NCBI RefSeq assembly: GCF_023701525.1
Contig: NZ_JAMQAW010000011.1
Location: 218,474-282,473, forward strand
Source of the DNA: Streptomyces albipurpureus
Lineage (GTDB): Bacteria; Actinomycetota; Actinomycetes; Streptomycetales; Streptomycetaceae
Length of the DNA: 64,000 nucleotides
Direction: 5' to 3'
In this document: piece after piece, positions 42,476-51,852 of the stretch
Numbering within the stretch: position 1 is the stretch's first letter
How the letters are laid out: each line of letters begins with the position of its first letter
Position numbers and translations under genes: made by a program
The notes under the pieces: generated by a model
Databases searched by the model: none
What the model saw: only the letters and a program-made list of their open reading frames with translations
What the model was told of the DNA's origin: nothing

Positions 42476-43717
42476 ATGCGAAGGCTTTTACCTGCGGTGG
42501 CAAGTGCGTTGGGGGCCGGTCTGTTGGCGGCGCTGCTGCCGATGGGGACGGCGAGCGCCGACCCCGGCGGTGGTGGTACGGGGACGGTGCGGGTCAGTGT
42601 GGCCGCTGACGGGACGCAGGGCAACGACAGGTCGTTCAATTCGGTGCTCAGCAGGAACGGTCGCTACATCGCTTTCGCCTCGTGGGCGACGAATCTTGTG
42701 CCCGATCCGATCCCGACCCATCAGCTCCGGACGTACCTGCGCGACCTGCGCGAAGGCACAGTGGAGCTGGTGACCTTGGATGGCACCCCGGTGGACATAT
42801 GCGACTTCAGCGCCTCGGGGGACCGGATGCTGATCAAGTCGGGCGATCGCCTGTATGTGCGCGATCTACCGACGGGCCTCACCCAGCGGGTGGACGTCGA
42901 CCTCGGTGAGTTCACCGGCGGCTACCCGCGCGACCCCCGGATCAGCGGCTCCGGCCGCTACGTCGCGTTCGCGCAGAGCCGTCCCCCGGGGTCGACGGCG
43001 GCCGAGGGTTCAAGGGTGTATGTGCGTGATCTGCTGGAGGGCACGACGCAGTGGGTGAGTCGGCCCGACACCGCGACCGGGACCTACTACGCGGGCGGAC
43101 CCGCCATCAGCGACGACGGGCAGCGCATTGCGTACAGCAACCTCACATACCCCTCCCCGGGCCCGGGCCCCACACCCCCCGCGAAGGGCCATGCCTACCT
43201 CCTCGACCGGAGTACCGGCGAGGAACAGATGGTGGATGTCGCGCAGAACGGATCGACACCTGAGCGAGCCCTGAGCGGCCGGCTGTCGATGAGCGCGGAC
43301 GGCAACCGGGTGCTCTTCACCCGATCCGACAGAAGCCCGGTGACGGCGAACGACCAGAACTCGACCATTTTCATCCGCGATCTGACGACCGGCACCACCC
43401 GGCCAAACCCGTTCAGCCAGCCCACCAGCTTCGGCTCGCTCAGCGCCGACGGCCGCTTCGTGCTCCTCCTGCCGGCCGTCATGGGCCCGAACACGTCGCT
43501 TCCGCCGGCCTTCATGTGGAACCTGACGACCGATCAGGCGCAGCTCGTGACCCTCACCAAGGACGGCTATCCGGTCAGCGCCTATCCCGGGCAGGTGGCG
43601 GCGATGACCGGCGACGGCCGCACGTTCGCCTTCGAATCGCGCGACTCCGATATCGTCCCCGCTGACACCAACGGCACATGGGACGTCTTCGTTCGGACCC
43701 TGCCGCCCGAATCCTGA
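42476..43717 (+). CDS. Secreted TolB/PD40-like beta-propeller protein
   Basis: A 413-residue protein with a Sec signal peptide (MRRLLPAVASALGAGLLAAL, cleavage near TASA-DP). The mature part is made of repeated WD40/PD40-like blades with the S-x-(D/N)-G-R/Q-x-I/V-A-F/Y pattern: SRNGRYIAFAS, SGSGRYVAFAQ, SDDGQRIAYSN, SADGNRVLFTR, SADGRFVLLLP and TGDGRTFAFES, about six blades. It is likely exported and binds a ligand or protein; no catalytic motif is visible. CGGGAGGG precedes the ATG at 42476. A strong terminator hairpin follows. It lies between an IS3 remnant and a Tn3 remnant. Confidence 0.85.
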   Translation: MRRLLPAVASALGAGLLAALLPMGTASADPGGGGTGTVRVSVAADGTQGNDRSFNSVLSRNGRYIAFASWATNLVPDPIPTHQLRTYLRDLREGTVELVTLDGTPVDICDFSASGDRMLIKSGDRLYVRDLPTGLTQRVDVDLGEFTGGYPRDPRISGSGRYVAFAQSRPPGSTAAEGSRVYVRDLLEGTTQWVSRPDTATGTYYAGGPAISDDGQRIAYSNLTYPSPGPGPTPPAKGHAYLLDRSTGEEQMVDVAQNGSTPERALSGRLSMSADGNRVLFTRSDRSPVTANDQNSTIFIRDLTTGTTRPNPFSQPTSFGSLSADGRFVLLLPAVMGPNTSLPPAFMWNLTTDQAQLVTLTKDGYPVSAYPGQVAAMTGDGRTFAFESRDSDIVPADTNGTWDVFVRTLPPES

Positions 43718-43729
43718 GACTCCCGTGGC

Positions 43730-43760
43730 GCGGGGGCGGTCGTTGCACGACTGCCCCCGC
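43730..43760 (+). terminator. Rho-independent-type hairpin after propeller gene
   Basis: GCGGGGGCGGTCGT pairs with ACGACTGCCCCCGC (14 bp, one G-U) around a 3-nt loop, 12 bp after the stop codon. It is the strongest terminator-like hairpin in this part of the window. Confidence 0.8.
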
Positions 43761-43919
43761 TCTCACTCGGCATGATGACGGGCAGCAGGCGCGCCGGTCC
43801 GCAGTGACGACGACCACGATCGTCCGCACACCGCGCTCGGCGCCGGCCACCCCTCCGCCGGACCGCCGAAAGCAACTACCGGATCACCTACGGCCAACCG
43901 CCGGAACCGCTCGTAGATA

Positions 43920-44090
43920 CTCAGCAGCTCACCTGCGTCCAGCACCCGCTTCCCGCCCGTCGCCGCGTCGAGCGCCTTCGACTCGCCCAGCAGCGACAGG
44001 AACCGCTTGACCGTGTTGTAGCGCAGCGCCAGCGCACTCCGCAGCGCGGTCTCGGCCGCGTCGTCGTCCTCCGGCACCAGGCTCACCACC
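43920..44090 (-). pseudogene. Tn3-family transposase fragment
   Basis: The minus strand reads AVVVSLVPEDDDAAETALRS, then ALRYNTVKRFLSLLGESKAL and GGKRVLDA. This fits the mid-protein block of Tn3-family TnpA (x-R-Y-x-T-V-x-x-F-L... then G-x-x-V-L-x-A). Only about 50 codons are recognisable; both sides are unrelated and there is no start or stop of a transposase. The surrounding 43761-44337 otherwise shows no gene. Confidence 0.55.
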
Positions 44091-44337
44091 ACGGCGGCCG
44101 CGTTGGAGAGCGCGGCCCCCGCACCTACGCGGACACCGAGGCCGATGCCGCGCGATGAGCTGGTCGCACAGGCGTCAGCGATGCCAGGCGGTCGCCCGTC
44201 GCTGTCCTTGTCTGCGGCGTTGCCACACGTTCGAGGGGCGGCCTCCGTGGGACCGCCCCTCGGCCGCCTCACAGCCCGCCACAGTCCGCAGGCCCCAGCG
44301 AAACCCGCAGGTCAGGCAGCGAGATCCTGGTGGAGTA

Positions 44338-45519
44338 CTAGTGGTCGGTGGAGGTCCGGACGGGCTTGAGGACCTTGGTGGAGGTCGGATGGGTGCCCGG
44401 GGCCGGTGCCTGGATCGTGTAGACGTCCGGCAGGCCTTCCAGGGATCTGGAGGAGCCGCGGGAGGGGCCGGTGGGCTGGGGGTCGGCGGCGTCTCTGACG
44501 GGCCTCAGCGTCTCGCATTGCTCTGCCCCGGTGAAGGTCTGGGCGATGAGCGAGCTCGCGGTGACGGTGGAGGGGCTGTCGACGGTGATGTTCTCCACCG
44601 TGGCGTTGCCCGTGTCGTCGTTGACGTTCAAGGTGCCGGTGGTGCGGACCATGGCGTTCTGCGAGGAGAACGTGAGGATGTCCTTCGGTTTGAGGGTGGT
44701 CTTGTAGGTCATCTTCTCCGAGGTGCCGGTGGCGAGCTCGGTTCCGGCTGTGAGCCGGAAGGCCGCTTCGAAGGCTGCCCTGACACCGACTTCGAGCTGA
44801 TCTCTGGCCTGGACGGTGCCGGTGGCCTCTGTGGTGTTGGTGAGCTGGTTCTCGGCCTCTTTGGTGACCGAGTTCTCCGCTTTGTTGGTCACGGTGTTCG
44901 TGACTTCGGTCGCGGCTTCGCTGGACGTGGTGGACTCGTTGTTGGGCCCGGTGTCCTTGGGAGCGGTGTGGAAGGTGTTGGAGCTGGTGTTCGTGTTGGT
45001 GCCCTTTGCCTCACCGGCGACCTCCTGGCTGCCGGTGGAGGTGTTACTTAGCTTCTCCGTGGTCTGCTGGGTGACTGTCTGTTTCAGCTCTCCGGAGACG
45101 GTCACCTCGGTTTGGTTGTCGACGTGTCCCTCGATCGTGGCGGTGCCGGAGATCTCGCCCTCGATGTTGTCGGTGATCGAGGAGGTGAGGGTGACCTCGC
45201 GTTCGACGGCCATGTCCTCGTTGGTGCAGTTGATGATGGCGCTGCCGACGTTAGTGACGGCGGTCAGGTACTCCGCCGGACCGGCGGTCACCCGAAAGCC
45301 GCAGTTGCTGCCCTTGCAAGCCTTCACAACCTCCTTGACCGCGACGCTCTGGCCCTTGCGGAAGGCCTTGGCGGCCAGGTTGCCGCCGGGTGGTGCGGCG
45401 GCGAAGGCCGGCAGCGCGGCCATCGCTGTGAGCGTGAGCGTGACGGCTCCCACGTTGGTGGTCAGTATCGGGCGGCAACGCAGGGGGGAGCGAAGGGAGC
45501 TGTTCTTGAGGTTGCGCAT
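44338..45519 (-). CDS. Secreted protein with aerolysin/ETX-MTX2-like pattern, third of a secreted trio
   Basis: 393 residues. An export signal ends near LPAFAAAPPGG. A block around IINCTNEDMAVEREVTLTSS is followed by a long run of alternating polar and hydrophobic residues very rich in Thr, Ser, Asn and Glu (EVTNTVTNKAENSVTKEAEN, QLTNTTEATGTVQARDQLEV), then MTYKTTLKPKDILTFSSQN and TTGTLNVN. That order resembles the beta-hairpin insertion loop and closing strands of aerolysin/ETX-MTX2 pore-forming proteins; the match is by pattern and needs structural support. CAGGAGAG precedes the ATG at 45519. The last 60 residues are Pro/Arg/Ser-rich. It is the last of three adjacent leftward secreted-protein genes. 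Confidence 0.6.
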   Translation of the reverse strand: MRNLKNSSLRSPLRCRPILTTNVGAVTLTLTAMAALPAFAAAPPGGNLAAKAFRKGQSVAVKEVVKACKGSNCGFRVTAGPAEYLTAVTNVGSAIINCTNEDMAVEREVTLTSSITDNIEGEISGTATIEGHVDNQTEVTVSGELKQTVTQQTTEKLSNTSTGSQEVAGEAKGTNTNTSSNTFHTAPKDTGPNNESTTSSEAATEVTNTVTNKAENSVTKEAENQLTNTTEATGTVQARDQLEVGVRAAFEAAFRLTAGTELATGTSEKMTYKTTLKPKDILTFSSQNAMVRTTGTLNVNDDTGNATVENITVDSPSTVTASSLIAQTFTGAEQCETLRPVRDAADPQPTGPSRGSSRSLEGLPDVYTIQAPAPGTHPTSTKVLKPVRTSTDH

Positions 45520-45565
45520 GGGACTCTCCTGTTGAACGAGGGGCGTTCCAGGGACGGAGATCCGG

Positions 45566-47122
45566 TCACGGCTTTGCCGCAGCCGTGATGGGGGTGAGCC
45601 TGGTCTCGCGGCTGAACGGTGCGACCGGGGTGTGCACCAAGCTGTCGCCTGCCTCATCGCCGCCCCGCATGAGGGAGCGGGTGCCGCCGTTGTCCGGGGT
45701 GACCTTCAGCGGGCGCTCGGTGAGACAGTGCTTCTTCTCGTCCTGGGTCAGCGGGCCGGTGCGCTCGTAGAGGCGGTCGGGCACCTTGCCGGAGGGGAGG
45801 TCAAAGCTCGCCTCGATGGTGACGGCGGTGTTGGTGGCGGTGCTGCGGAAGAGTCCCTCGACGCGCTCGCGTGAGCCCTGGACCTCGATCCAGCTCGCCT
45901 CGCCGGGCTGGACCGCGAGGTCCACCTCTTTGGTGGTGGTGCGGGACCCGGCGAACGGGTTGGTCGTGTTGACCAGGTTCGGGTTGCCTTCGTTGCGCTG
46001 GAAGCCGGCTGCGGCCTGCTGGAGCATGTTCGGGTTTCCGCCCAGACTCGCGGGCGTCGTCTGCGTATTGACGTCGTCCGCGCCGGTGTTCGCGGCGCTC
46101 TGGTCGACGGAGTGCGCGTTCTTGACCCGGCCCAGTTCCTGACTGATGCTGTCGAAGCCCTCTTCGGTCCAGGTGACTTTCCGCCGGTCCACGATCTGGT
46201 TGCGGGTGCAGTTCAGGTACGCCTCGCCCAGGATCCGGTTCGCCAGGTAGTACTGGTAGGTGTAGCGAGGGTCGGCGGTGAACCTGCAGGCCGTGGGGGC
46301 CGACTTGCAGGTGTTGCTGGCCGTGGCCATGGAGGTCTCGTCGACGCCGTTGAAAGCGCTGAACGGCATCTCGTTCTGCTCGACGTCGTGGTTGATCGCC
46401 ACCGCCTGCTCCTCGGCCGAGACGTCCGTGACGAGCGGTCCGCAGCTGGCGTCGGCGGGGGCGTTCTCCTCAAGGGACTCGAAGACGATCAGCGGGTTGT
46501 CCTCGGCCGCGGTGAACTCGAACACCTTCGGCGCGTCCGACCAGGCGCCGTTGCCGGGGGTGGTGGTCCCGGTCTTGGGGTAGCCGAGGGTGGTGTAGTC
46601 CTGCGTGGCGTGCACAGTACGTGCGATCTCCTGGGTGTTGCCTACCTTGGCTGGCTCGCCGTTCGCTTCGTAGGCGGTCTCCTTGTAGGCCGTCAGCCGG
46701 TACTTCTGGCCGGCGGCGACCTCTCCGGGAGTGCAGGCGGCGAGAGTGGAAGCGGAGTCAGAAAACCGCACGCGGACCTTGGAGCCGACGTTCACGTTCC
46801 ACAGCCGCTGTCGCAGCTTGCCCGCGCCGTTGTTGTTCAGCGACACGGCCTGGAGGTTCTGCGGATGCCGGGCGAGTGTCGGGGAGAACATCTGCAGGCG
46901 GAACGGGTTCGGGGTCGACTGGTACCAGCCGGTGGGCGTGTTCGTGTTCGACGCCGCCGGGGGCACTGCCGGAAGGGCGAACTGGGGATTCTCGATGTCC
47001 ACCGGCGTCCATGCGCTTTCCGCGTGGGCGGGTGTCAAGGCCACCAGGGACAAGGACAGAGAGAGCAGGAGGACTCCTCCGAGAACGCAGGAGGCGGGAG
47101 TCCGCGAGACACTGATCAACAC
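45566..47122 (-). CDS. Secreted two-module protein, second of a secreted trio
   Basis: 518 residues with an export signal (GVLLLSLSLSLVALTPAHAE). Residues 35-230 resemble the N-terminal domain of the upstream neighbour: both have a W/F-x-x-G segment, then LARHPQNLQAVSLN and LRQRLWNVNVGSKVRVRFSD, a DUF642-like jelly-roll pattern. Residues 290-500 resemble the downstream neighbour, sharing an LNCTRNQIVDRRKVTW block and a beta-rich stretch EVDLAVQPGEASWIEV. It therefore looks like a fusion of the module types of its two neighbours. GGAGAA precedes the GTG at 47122. Function is unknown; cell-surface or toxin-complex roles are possible. Confidence 0.65.
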   Translation of the reverse strand: MLISVSRTPASCVLGGVLLLSLSLSLVALTPAHAESAWTPVDIENPQFALPAVPPAASNTNTPTGWYQSTPNPFRLQMFSPTLARHPQNLQAVSLNNNGAGKLRQRLWNVNVGSKVRVRFSDSASTLAACTPGEVAAGQKYRLTAYKETAYEANGEPAKVGNTQEIARTVHATQDYTTLGYPKTGTTTPGNGAWSDAPKVFEFTAAEDNPLIVFESLEENAPADASCGPLVTDVSAEEQAVAINHDVEQNEMPFSAFNGVDETSMATASNTCKSAPTACRFTADPRYTYQYYLANRILGEAYLNCTRNQIVDRRKVTWTEEGFDSISQELGRVKNAHSVDQSAANTGADDVNTQTTPASLGGNPNMLQQAAAGFQRNEGNPNLVNTTNPFAGSRTTTKEVDLAVQPGEASWIEVQGSRERVEGLFRSTATNTAVTIEASFDLPSGKVPDRLYERTGPLTQDEKKHCLTERPLKVTPDNGGTRSLMRGGDEAGDSLVHTPVAPFSRETRLTPITAAAKP

Positions 47123-47252
47123 AGGTTCTCCTGTTCTGGCTGGGGCCGCCTGAGGCGACCAAGAGCAGAGGGGAGGCACGTCAGGGCGAGAGCGGCGGCA
47201 CACTGCGGGCGCCCCGGGCCGCAGGCCGCAGACTGGCGGGGGACCTTCAGGT

Positions 47253-48308
47253 TCAGGAGGAAGGCAGCTGGGTCAGAGTGCCGCCCGGGGTGGGCCGGAT
47301 CTGCTCACCGTCCTGGTTGGACAGACCGCCCTTGCAGTTCCACGTGCCGGGAACGTACTCGTACTGGTCCTGCGTGTACGCGCTGGTGTGCTGGGTGGAG
47401 ATCCCGCACATCTGCTGCGCGGCGTTCTGCGGGCTGGAGTACCGGTCCTTGTTCACGATGCCGTCCACAAGACCGGCGGTGTAGGCGGTGTCCTGCTTGG
47501 TTGCCGCACCGTCGGTGGCGTACTTCGCCACACAGGAGGCGTTGCCTGGTGGGCATTCGTCGATCGCCTGCTGGTTCTCCGTCTGCTCCACACAGCCGGT
47601 CGGCAGGGAGCCGTCCGAGAAGGGCACGCACGTGTTGGAGTTGCCGACCGGCGGCTTGTCACCCGAGGGAATCGGGGGCCGGCTCGGATCCGGCGTGTTC
47701 GTCGTCGGTTTCGCCGGGTTCGGAGTGTCCGCGGCGGCGGAGGTCTGGTCGATCCGTACGTCGGCAACTACGGCACCGTAGATGCCGGTGTCCAGCGACG
47801 TGAACGTCAGGACGGGGTTTTCGGTGCCCGCGGTGAACGTGTAGGAGTTCGTGAACCGCCAGGGCGTACCCACGGTAGTTCGCGGCAGTGTGTTCAGCTC
47901 TTGTGTGGCCCCGCCTGAGGCGCTGACGTTGTACCGTCCGGTGGCGGGGGCAGCTGCGTCGTACTGGTTCGGCGAGTCGTCCCACCGCACGGTGACAACC
48001 GAGCCGGCCTTGATGTTCTGCAGCGTCTGCCGCAGGAACCCCGTCGTTGCGGGGTTCAGGTCGAAAGCCTGCAGGTGCCTGGGGTGCTTGGCAAGTCCGG
48101 AGCCGTACAGGTCGCCGCTGCCCTCCCAGAAGTCCGGCGCCCTGGTCTGGAAGCCGCCGGTGGCGACCGAGGGCTGGGCCATGGTTCCGTTGAGGGTGGT
48201 CGGCTGGCCGTCGGCGGCCAGCGCGGGCGTTCCGAGGCCGAACAGGCCAAGGACTGCCGCCGATCCCACCGCGGCCGTGAACGCGCCGCGCAGGTTTCGA
48301 TGAGACAT
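47253..48308 (-). CDS. Secreted DUF642-like carbohydrate-binding-type protein, first of a secreted trio
   Basis: 351 residues. A signal peptide (GSAAVLGLFGLGTPALAAD) is followed by a jelly-roll-like domain (residues 30-185): LAKHPRHLQAFDLNPATTGF, LRQTLQNIKAGSVVTVRWDD, and VLTFTSLDTGIYGAVVADVR, the pattern of DUF642/choice-of-anchor domains that bind cell-wall polysaccharides. A Pro-rich linker (about 190-225) leads to a Cys-containing C-terminal region with six or more cysteines, suggesting disulfides. The ATG at 48308 is the first with a sensible signal peptide. It is probably the promoter-proximal gene of the trio. Exact function unknown. Confidence 0.65.
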   Translation of the reverse strand: MSHRNLRGAFTAAVGSAAVLGLFGLGTPALAADGQPTTLNGTMAQPSVATGGFQTRAPDFWEGSGDLYGSGLAKHPRHLQAFDLNPATTGFLRQTLQNIKAGSVVTVRWDDSPNQYDAAAPATGRYNVSASGGATQELNTLPRTTVGTPWRFTNSYTFTAGTENPVLTFTSLDTGIYGAVVADVRIDQTSAAADTPNPAKPTTNTPDPSRPPIPSGDKPPVGNSNTCVPFSDGSLPTGCVEQTENQQAIDECPPGNASCVAKYATDGAATKQDTAYTAGLVDGIVNKDRYSSPQNAAQQMCGISTQHTSAYTQDQYEYVPGTWNCKGGLSNQDGEQIRPTPGGTLTQLPSS

Positions 48309-49815
48309 GTCTGCCCTTCGAATCGAACACATGTGAGGTTTTCCCTCACGGGAACGATGCTTTGGCCGCGCCGAGAGTTCAGCAAGCCGGAACGGCGGCG
48401 AGTAGGCCGTCTTGATCACATCAAGTCCGCAAACAGAATCGAAGATGAATCACTCGCGCCCGCTGCCCCGGCTCGGGAGGATAGGAGCCGAGGCAGGCGG
48501 TCAGTGACGCCTACGAGGCGGTGGGCGCGGGCTTCCGCTGGGACGGTGACTGCGAGGTTCCCCGAATGCGGGAAGTAGTGACAGGCTGCCACATGGGTCT
48601 CATGAGAAGAACCCAGACGATGCCTGCCGAGGAAGTACCCGTTGGGAACTGCGTAAGCGTGCGGTGCGGAAAGTTCGACCTACTGATCTGAAGCCGGTGA
48701 TCCGCCGACGACCAAGGATCTCGGCGTCCATCACAAAGCCCTGCGGAGCTGAATCCGTCAGGCCGACGCCTGCGGGCGCGGTGACCTGCTGAGCGTAGGG
48801 AGCTTGCGGCCTGTGGACAGAGAAGGTTCAGCCGAGAGGACAAATGAGGTCCTTCGGACGGCTTCGGCTCCTTTCTCGGCCCAGTTCGACCCGACCCGGC
48901 CCTGGTGAGGGTGCTCGTCGACGAGCACCCTCACCTGGGAGACGAGCCCGTACTACGGGAACTGCACATCCCCCTCCTTCACCTACTATCGCTGGCTCCA
49001 GGTCGAGAAACAGCCGCGCGAGCAGCGTCGCCAAGAAGCTGCGAGAGGCGTGGAACGCGTGCTCCAGGCCATCATGGACAAGCTCAGCGAGTCGTAGGCT
49101 GCAGCCGTTTGAGCCCTTCAGCGCTCGGTGCGGACGCCCTGGTATCCGGCCCGCGCCCGCTCCGCCGCGCCCGGGACCGGGACGGTGCCCCGGATGCGGA
49201 GACGTCCTGTTGTCCGGTACGCGGTGCGGGCACAACCAGCTCCTTCCCATCCGGGTGGGGGCCAGGGTCAGTGGGGAGACTGAGGTGGCAGCGCGCCGTG
49301 GTCGTGTCCTCCGCCACGGCAGCGAGCGGCTCGGCTGTTTCCGGGCCGTGGGAGTAGACCTCTTCCCCTTCGCCGGTGTCTCAGAGGAAAGGAGAGAGGT
49401 GTCAGCGTGCCGGGAGGTACCTCGTCGGGTGGTGTGAGCTACGAGGTCGGGCGCGACGTGGGAATCGTTTACGGCACTGGACGCGGCACTGAAATCCGAC
49501 CCGCCTGGGAGGCGTTCGGTACCCCTTGTCCAGGTCGGGCGTGGCCCCGGGACGGGCTGCCGGGCGCTGCTGGCGTATGTCATGACGAGGCTCCTCACGC
49601 AGGTGGCGCGGGACCCCGAGCAGAATCCCGTAGACCTCTGATAGAGGTGTGCGCGAAGACAACGGTGTGACAGCCGACCCGGCGACGTTTACCCAGCCGT
49701 GATCATCAGGCGGGCGTGGTGGCTGTCTTCCCACGCCGAACCGGGACCGTTTGCCAGGGAAGTTGGACAACCCTAGGAGAAACGAGGCGACCCCGGGCTC
49801 AGAGCAGGAGGGGGT
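48309..49815. other. 1.5-kb region with no intact gene
   Basis: The first 200 bp should carry the promoter of the secreted trio. A perfect 32-bp palindrome sits at 48904-48935. After it, the plus-strand frame 48909-49097 has coding-like sequence (TSPYYGNCTSPSFTYYRW, LQVEKQPREQRRQEAARG, VERVLQAIMDKLSES and a stop) but no start codon: it begins right after a TGA within the palindrome. It may be the 3' end of a lost gene. From 49100 to 49815 nothing is supported. Confidence 0.45.
48904..48935. repeat. 32-bp perfect palindrome
   Basis: The 32 bp are exactly self-complementary around the central GTCGAC (half-site GGTGAGGGTGCTCGTC). With no loop it would form a cruciform or, in RNA, a hairpin with a minimal loop. 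It is not next to an obvious gene end, so its role as terminator, protein-binding site or scar is open. Confidence 0.9.
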
Positions 49816-50022
49816 TCAGCGGCTGCCCGACTTGATCCACGGCCACTTAACAAAGCAGACCACTACGGGTGCGACGAGCATGGCCAGCATCCACAATCCC
49901 ACGCTCGCCGGCGAGTAGATGTAGTAACGCCACTGCTCTGGCAGGGGAGAAGGCGCGAGCAGGAGCACGATCAGCACGGCCCACGTGACCAGCACCGATC
50001 TCACCAAACGTCCTGCCACCAC
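49816..50022 (-). CDS. Small two-helix membrane protein
   Basis: About 68 residues from the GTG at 50022: helix 1 LVTWAVLIVLLLAP, a short YYIYSPASV loop, helix 2 GLWMLAMLVAPVVVCFVKWP, and a basic end. Codon use is good and the helices are clean, but the start is uncertain (weak ribosome binding site) and no family is recognised. Confidence 0.5.
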   Translation of the reverse strand: MVAGRLVRSVLVTWAVLIVLLLAPSPLPEQWRYYIYSPASVGLWMLAMLVAPVVVCFVKWPWIKSGSR

Positions 50023-50634
50023 GCACCACCCCTGTCGGCACTGACTGCAACTGCCCGCCTCTTGGAGACGAATGATAGAACCCGTCGCCACCCGGTCGTG
50101 CCCCACCAGATCGGCCACGAGATGATCAAGCTGGCGCTTCCCAGGCTCAGATCGGCGAGGAACACACCGTAGGAGGCATGCCGGCGGGCACGACCAGGCC
50201 CTCCACGAGATCGCGCGGGCCAGACTTGCCGACGACGAGACGGGCGCACTCATCCACGACCGGGAACGGCAACCGCCGCGTGCCATCCCCGCAGTCTCCC
50301 AGCGGCACACCCCGAGCGGTAGTGGCTCTCCCCCGGGCGTCGCACCTTGTCGGGACGGAGACCTCTCCCCCATCGGTATTGGTGGTATGTCGCACGTAGC
50401 GAACCCGGTCAGGAACAACGCGGTGCGTGGCAGGAGTGTCCGCTCGCCGTCGGTACGCGGTCTCTGGACGCTGGTGGATATCGGCTGCTTGGTGGCCAAT
50501 CAGGACCGGTCTGACCGGGCTCGGCGGTGCGGGCCCAAACGGCCGGTTCAGGCATGGTCGCCTGGCGGTGGCGTCTTCACCGTCCGTGCAGCATGGCGAG
50601 CGTGGACCGTACTTCCTGATCTGCTGGAGGAATA
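50023..50634. other. Region without a supported gene
   Basis: The minus strand has a coding-like run around 50160-50370 (LPFPVVDECARLVVGKSGPR, then DLVEGLVVPAGMPP) whose start cannot be fixed; it could be a short unrecognised gene or a remnant. The last 60 bp hold the ribosome binding site (GGAGG) of the truncated aminotransferase. Confidence 0.35.
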
Positions 50635-51030
50635 GTGCCCCAAGCATCCTTGCTGGCTCGGCATCAGGCTGTCTCGCCACATTGGATGTCGCTCTGCTAC
50701 GACGAGCCTCTGGAGATCGTGGGAGGACAAGGCGGCCGGGCCATCGATGCCCAGGGGCGCCGCTACCTGGACTTCATCGCGGGCAGCTGGACGAACAGCC
50801 TCGGCTACGACATCCCTGAAATCGCCGACGCGATCAGCCGGCAACTGGCCGAGGCAGAACTGCTCACCGCCGCCTCACACCTCCATCGCAGTGAGGTCGA
50901 GCTGGCGGAGCGGACCGCCCGCCTGTCCGACATCCCCGACGGACGCCAAGGTGTGTTCGTCCAGTCCGGTACCGAGGCCACCGAACTCGCCTTGATGCTG
51001 GCCTGCAAGTACCGGCACAGCAACCAGCGT
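50635..51030 (+). pseudogene. Class-III aminotransferase, only the N-terminal third
   Basis: GGAGG lies 5 nt before the GTG at 50635. The first 131 residues match PLP-dependent class-III (GABA/ornithine-type) aminotransferases: YDEPLEIVGGQGGRAIDAQG, YLDFIAGSWTNSLGYDIPEI, VFVQSGTEATELALMLA. The S-G-T-E-A PLP-phosphate motif is present, but the PLP lysine, which should lie about 150 residues later, is absent. After residue 131 the frame runs on with unrelated Arg-rich sequence to 51222. Family proteins are usually over 400 residues, so this is a truncation. Confidence 0.82.
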
Positions 51031-51289
51031 TGTCAGCACTCGACGCGGTGTTGCCGTCTGGCGGAAGGTTGGTCCGGTAGCCGGGCCACATGTCACAGGC
51101 GCCGGAACCGTGGATCCCGTGCGATCGCCGAGAATAGCGACTCCACAGGCGCCTCCCGGGGCAGCTGCCCCCCAATCAGGCGGCATTGGTCACTGGCTGG
51201 CTCTGGGTGTGACGATCGGTAGGCAGGTAGGGAGTGAGCAGAGGAGGACGGGACCGTGTCCTTCGGTTGAGCTGCGAGGGAGGGGTCCC

Positions 51290-51679
51290 GTGTTTGAGGC
51301 GGAAGACATCAGGGAGTGGCGTGGTCACGACGTGGTCGACCATGAGCGGGACAAGATCGGCTCCCTGGAGGCGGTCTACGTCGACATGGTCACGGACCAG
51401 TCCGCGTTCGCGACGGTCAAGGTCGGGTTGCCGACCCGGCATCGGTTGGTGTTCGTTCCCTTGGGCGGCGCGACGGTCGGTCCGGACTACCTGAAGGTCG
51501 CCTACGACAAGAAGCGGGTCAAGGAAGCGCCTTCGATCGGCACGGACGGCGAACTGCTCGCGAAGGATGAGAGGGCGGTCTTCGCGCACTACGAGCTGGC
51601 CTATCGAAGGGGGGGCGGGCGGAGAACGCTGCCTCGCCCGTCGCTGATGCCCCCATCAACTCCTTCTCCTGTGAGGTGA
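51290..51679 (+). CDS. PRC-barrel domain protein
   Basis: A 129-residue protein with a PRC barrel over residues 1-95: IREWRGHDVVDHERDKIGSL then EAVYVDMVTDQSAFATVKVG and RHRLVFVPLGGATVGPDYLK. GGGAGGG precedes the GTG at 51290. In Streptomyces such small proteins are common near stress genes; PRC barrels bind RNA, photosynthetic centres or other proteins, and no specific role is known here. The last 35 residues are Arg/Pro-rich. A 55-codon membrane-protein gene follows at 5 bp. Confidence 0.85.
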   Translation: MFEAEDIREWRGHDVVDHERDKIGSLEAVYVDMVTDQSAFATVKVGLPTRHRLVFVPLGGATVGPDYLKVAYDKKRVKEAPSIGTDGELLAKDERAVFAHYELAYRRGGGRRTLPRPSLMPPSTPSPVR

Positions 51680-51684
51680 CGCGG

Positions 51685-51852
51685 ATGGCTCTCTTCCTCC
51701 TGCTGGTCATTGTGGCCATCGCGCTCGGCGTCATCGGAGTGGTGGCGAAGGGCCTGTTCTACCTGTTCGTTGTCGGCGTGGTGGTTCTGGTCGCCGACCT
51801 CGTCCTCCTCGGCGTGCGTCGGGGCCGCCGCCGCAGGCGCCTGCCCCGGTGA
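51685..51852 (+). CDS. 55-residue hydrophobic membrane protein
   Basis: ATG at 51685 with GTGAGGTGA upstream. The protein is almost entirely two helices (MALFLLLVIVAIALGVIGVV and FYLFVVGVVVLVADLVLLGV) and ends in a basic GRRRRRLPR tail. This type of tiny membrane protein is common in Streptomyces, often next to stress genes, with unknown function. It lies 5 bp after the PRC-barrel gene, so the two are probably co-translated. Confidence 0.75.
   Translation: MALFLLLVIVAIALGVIGVVAKGLFYLFVVGVVVLVADLVLLGVRRGRRRRRLPR

Noticed and set aside
46112..47803. A 563-codon plus-strand frame across two secreted-protein genes
   Set aside because: Composition is Arg/Gly-rich without domains; the minus-strand proteins have signal peptides and shared modules.
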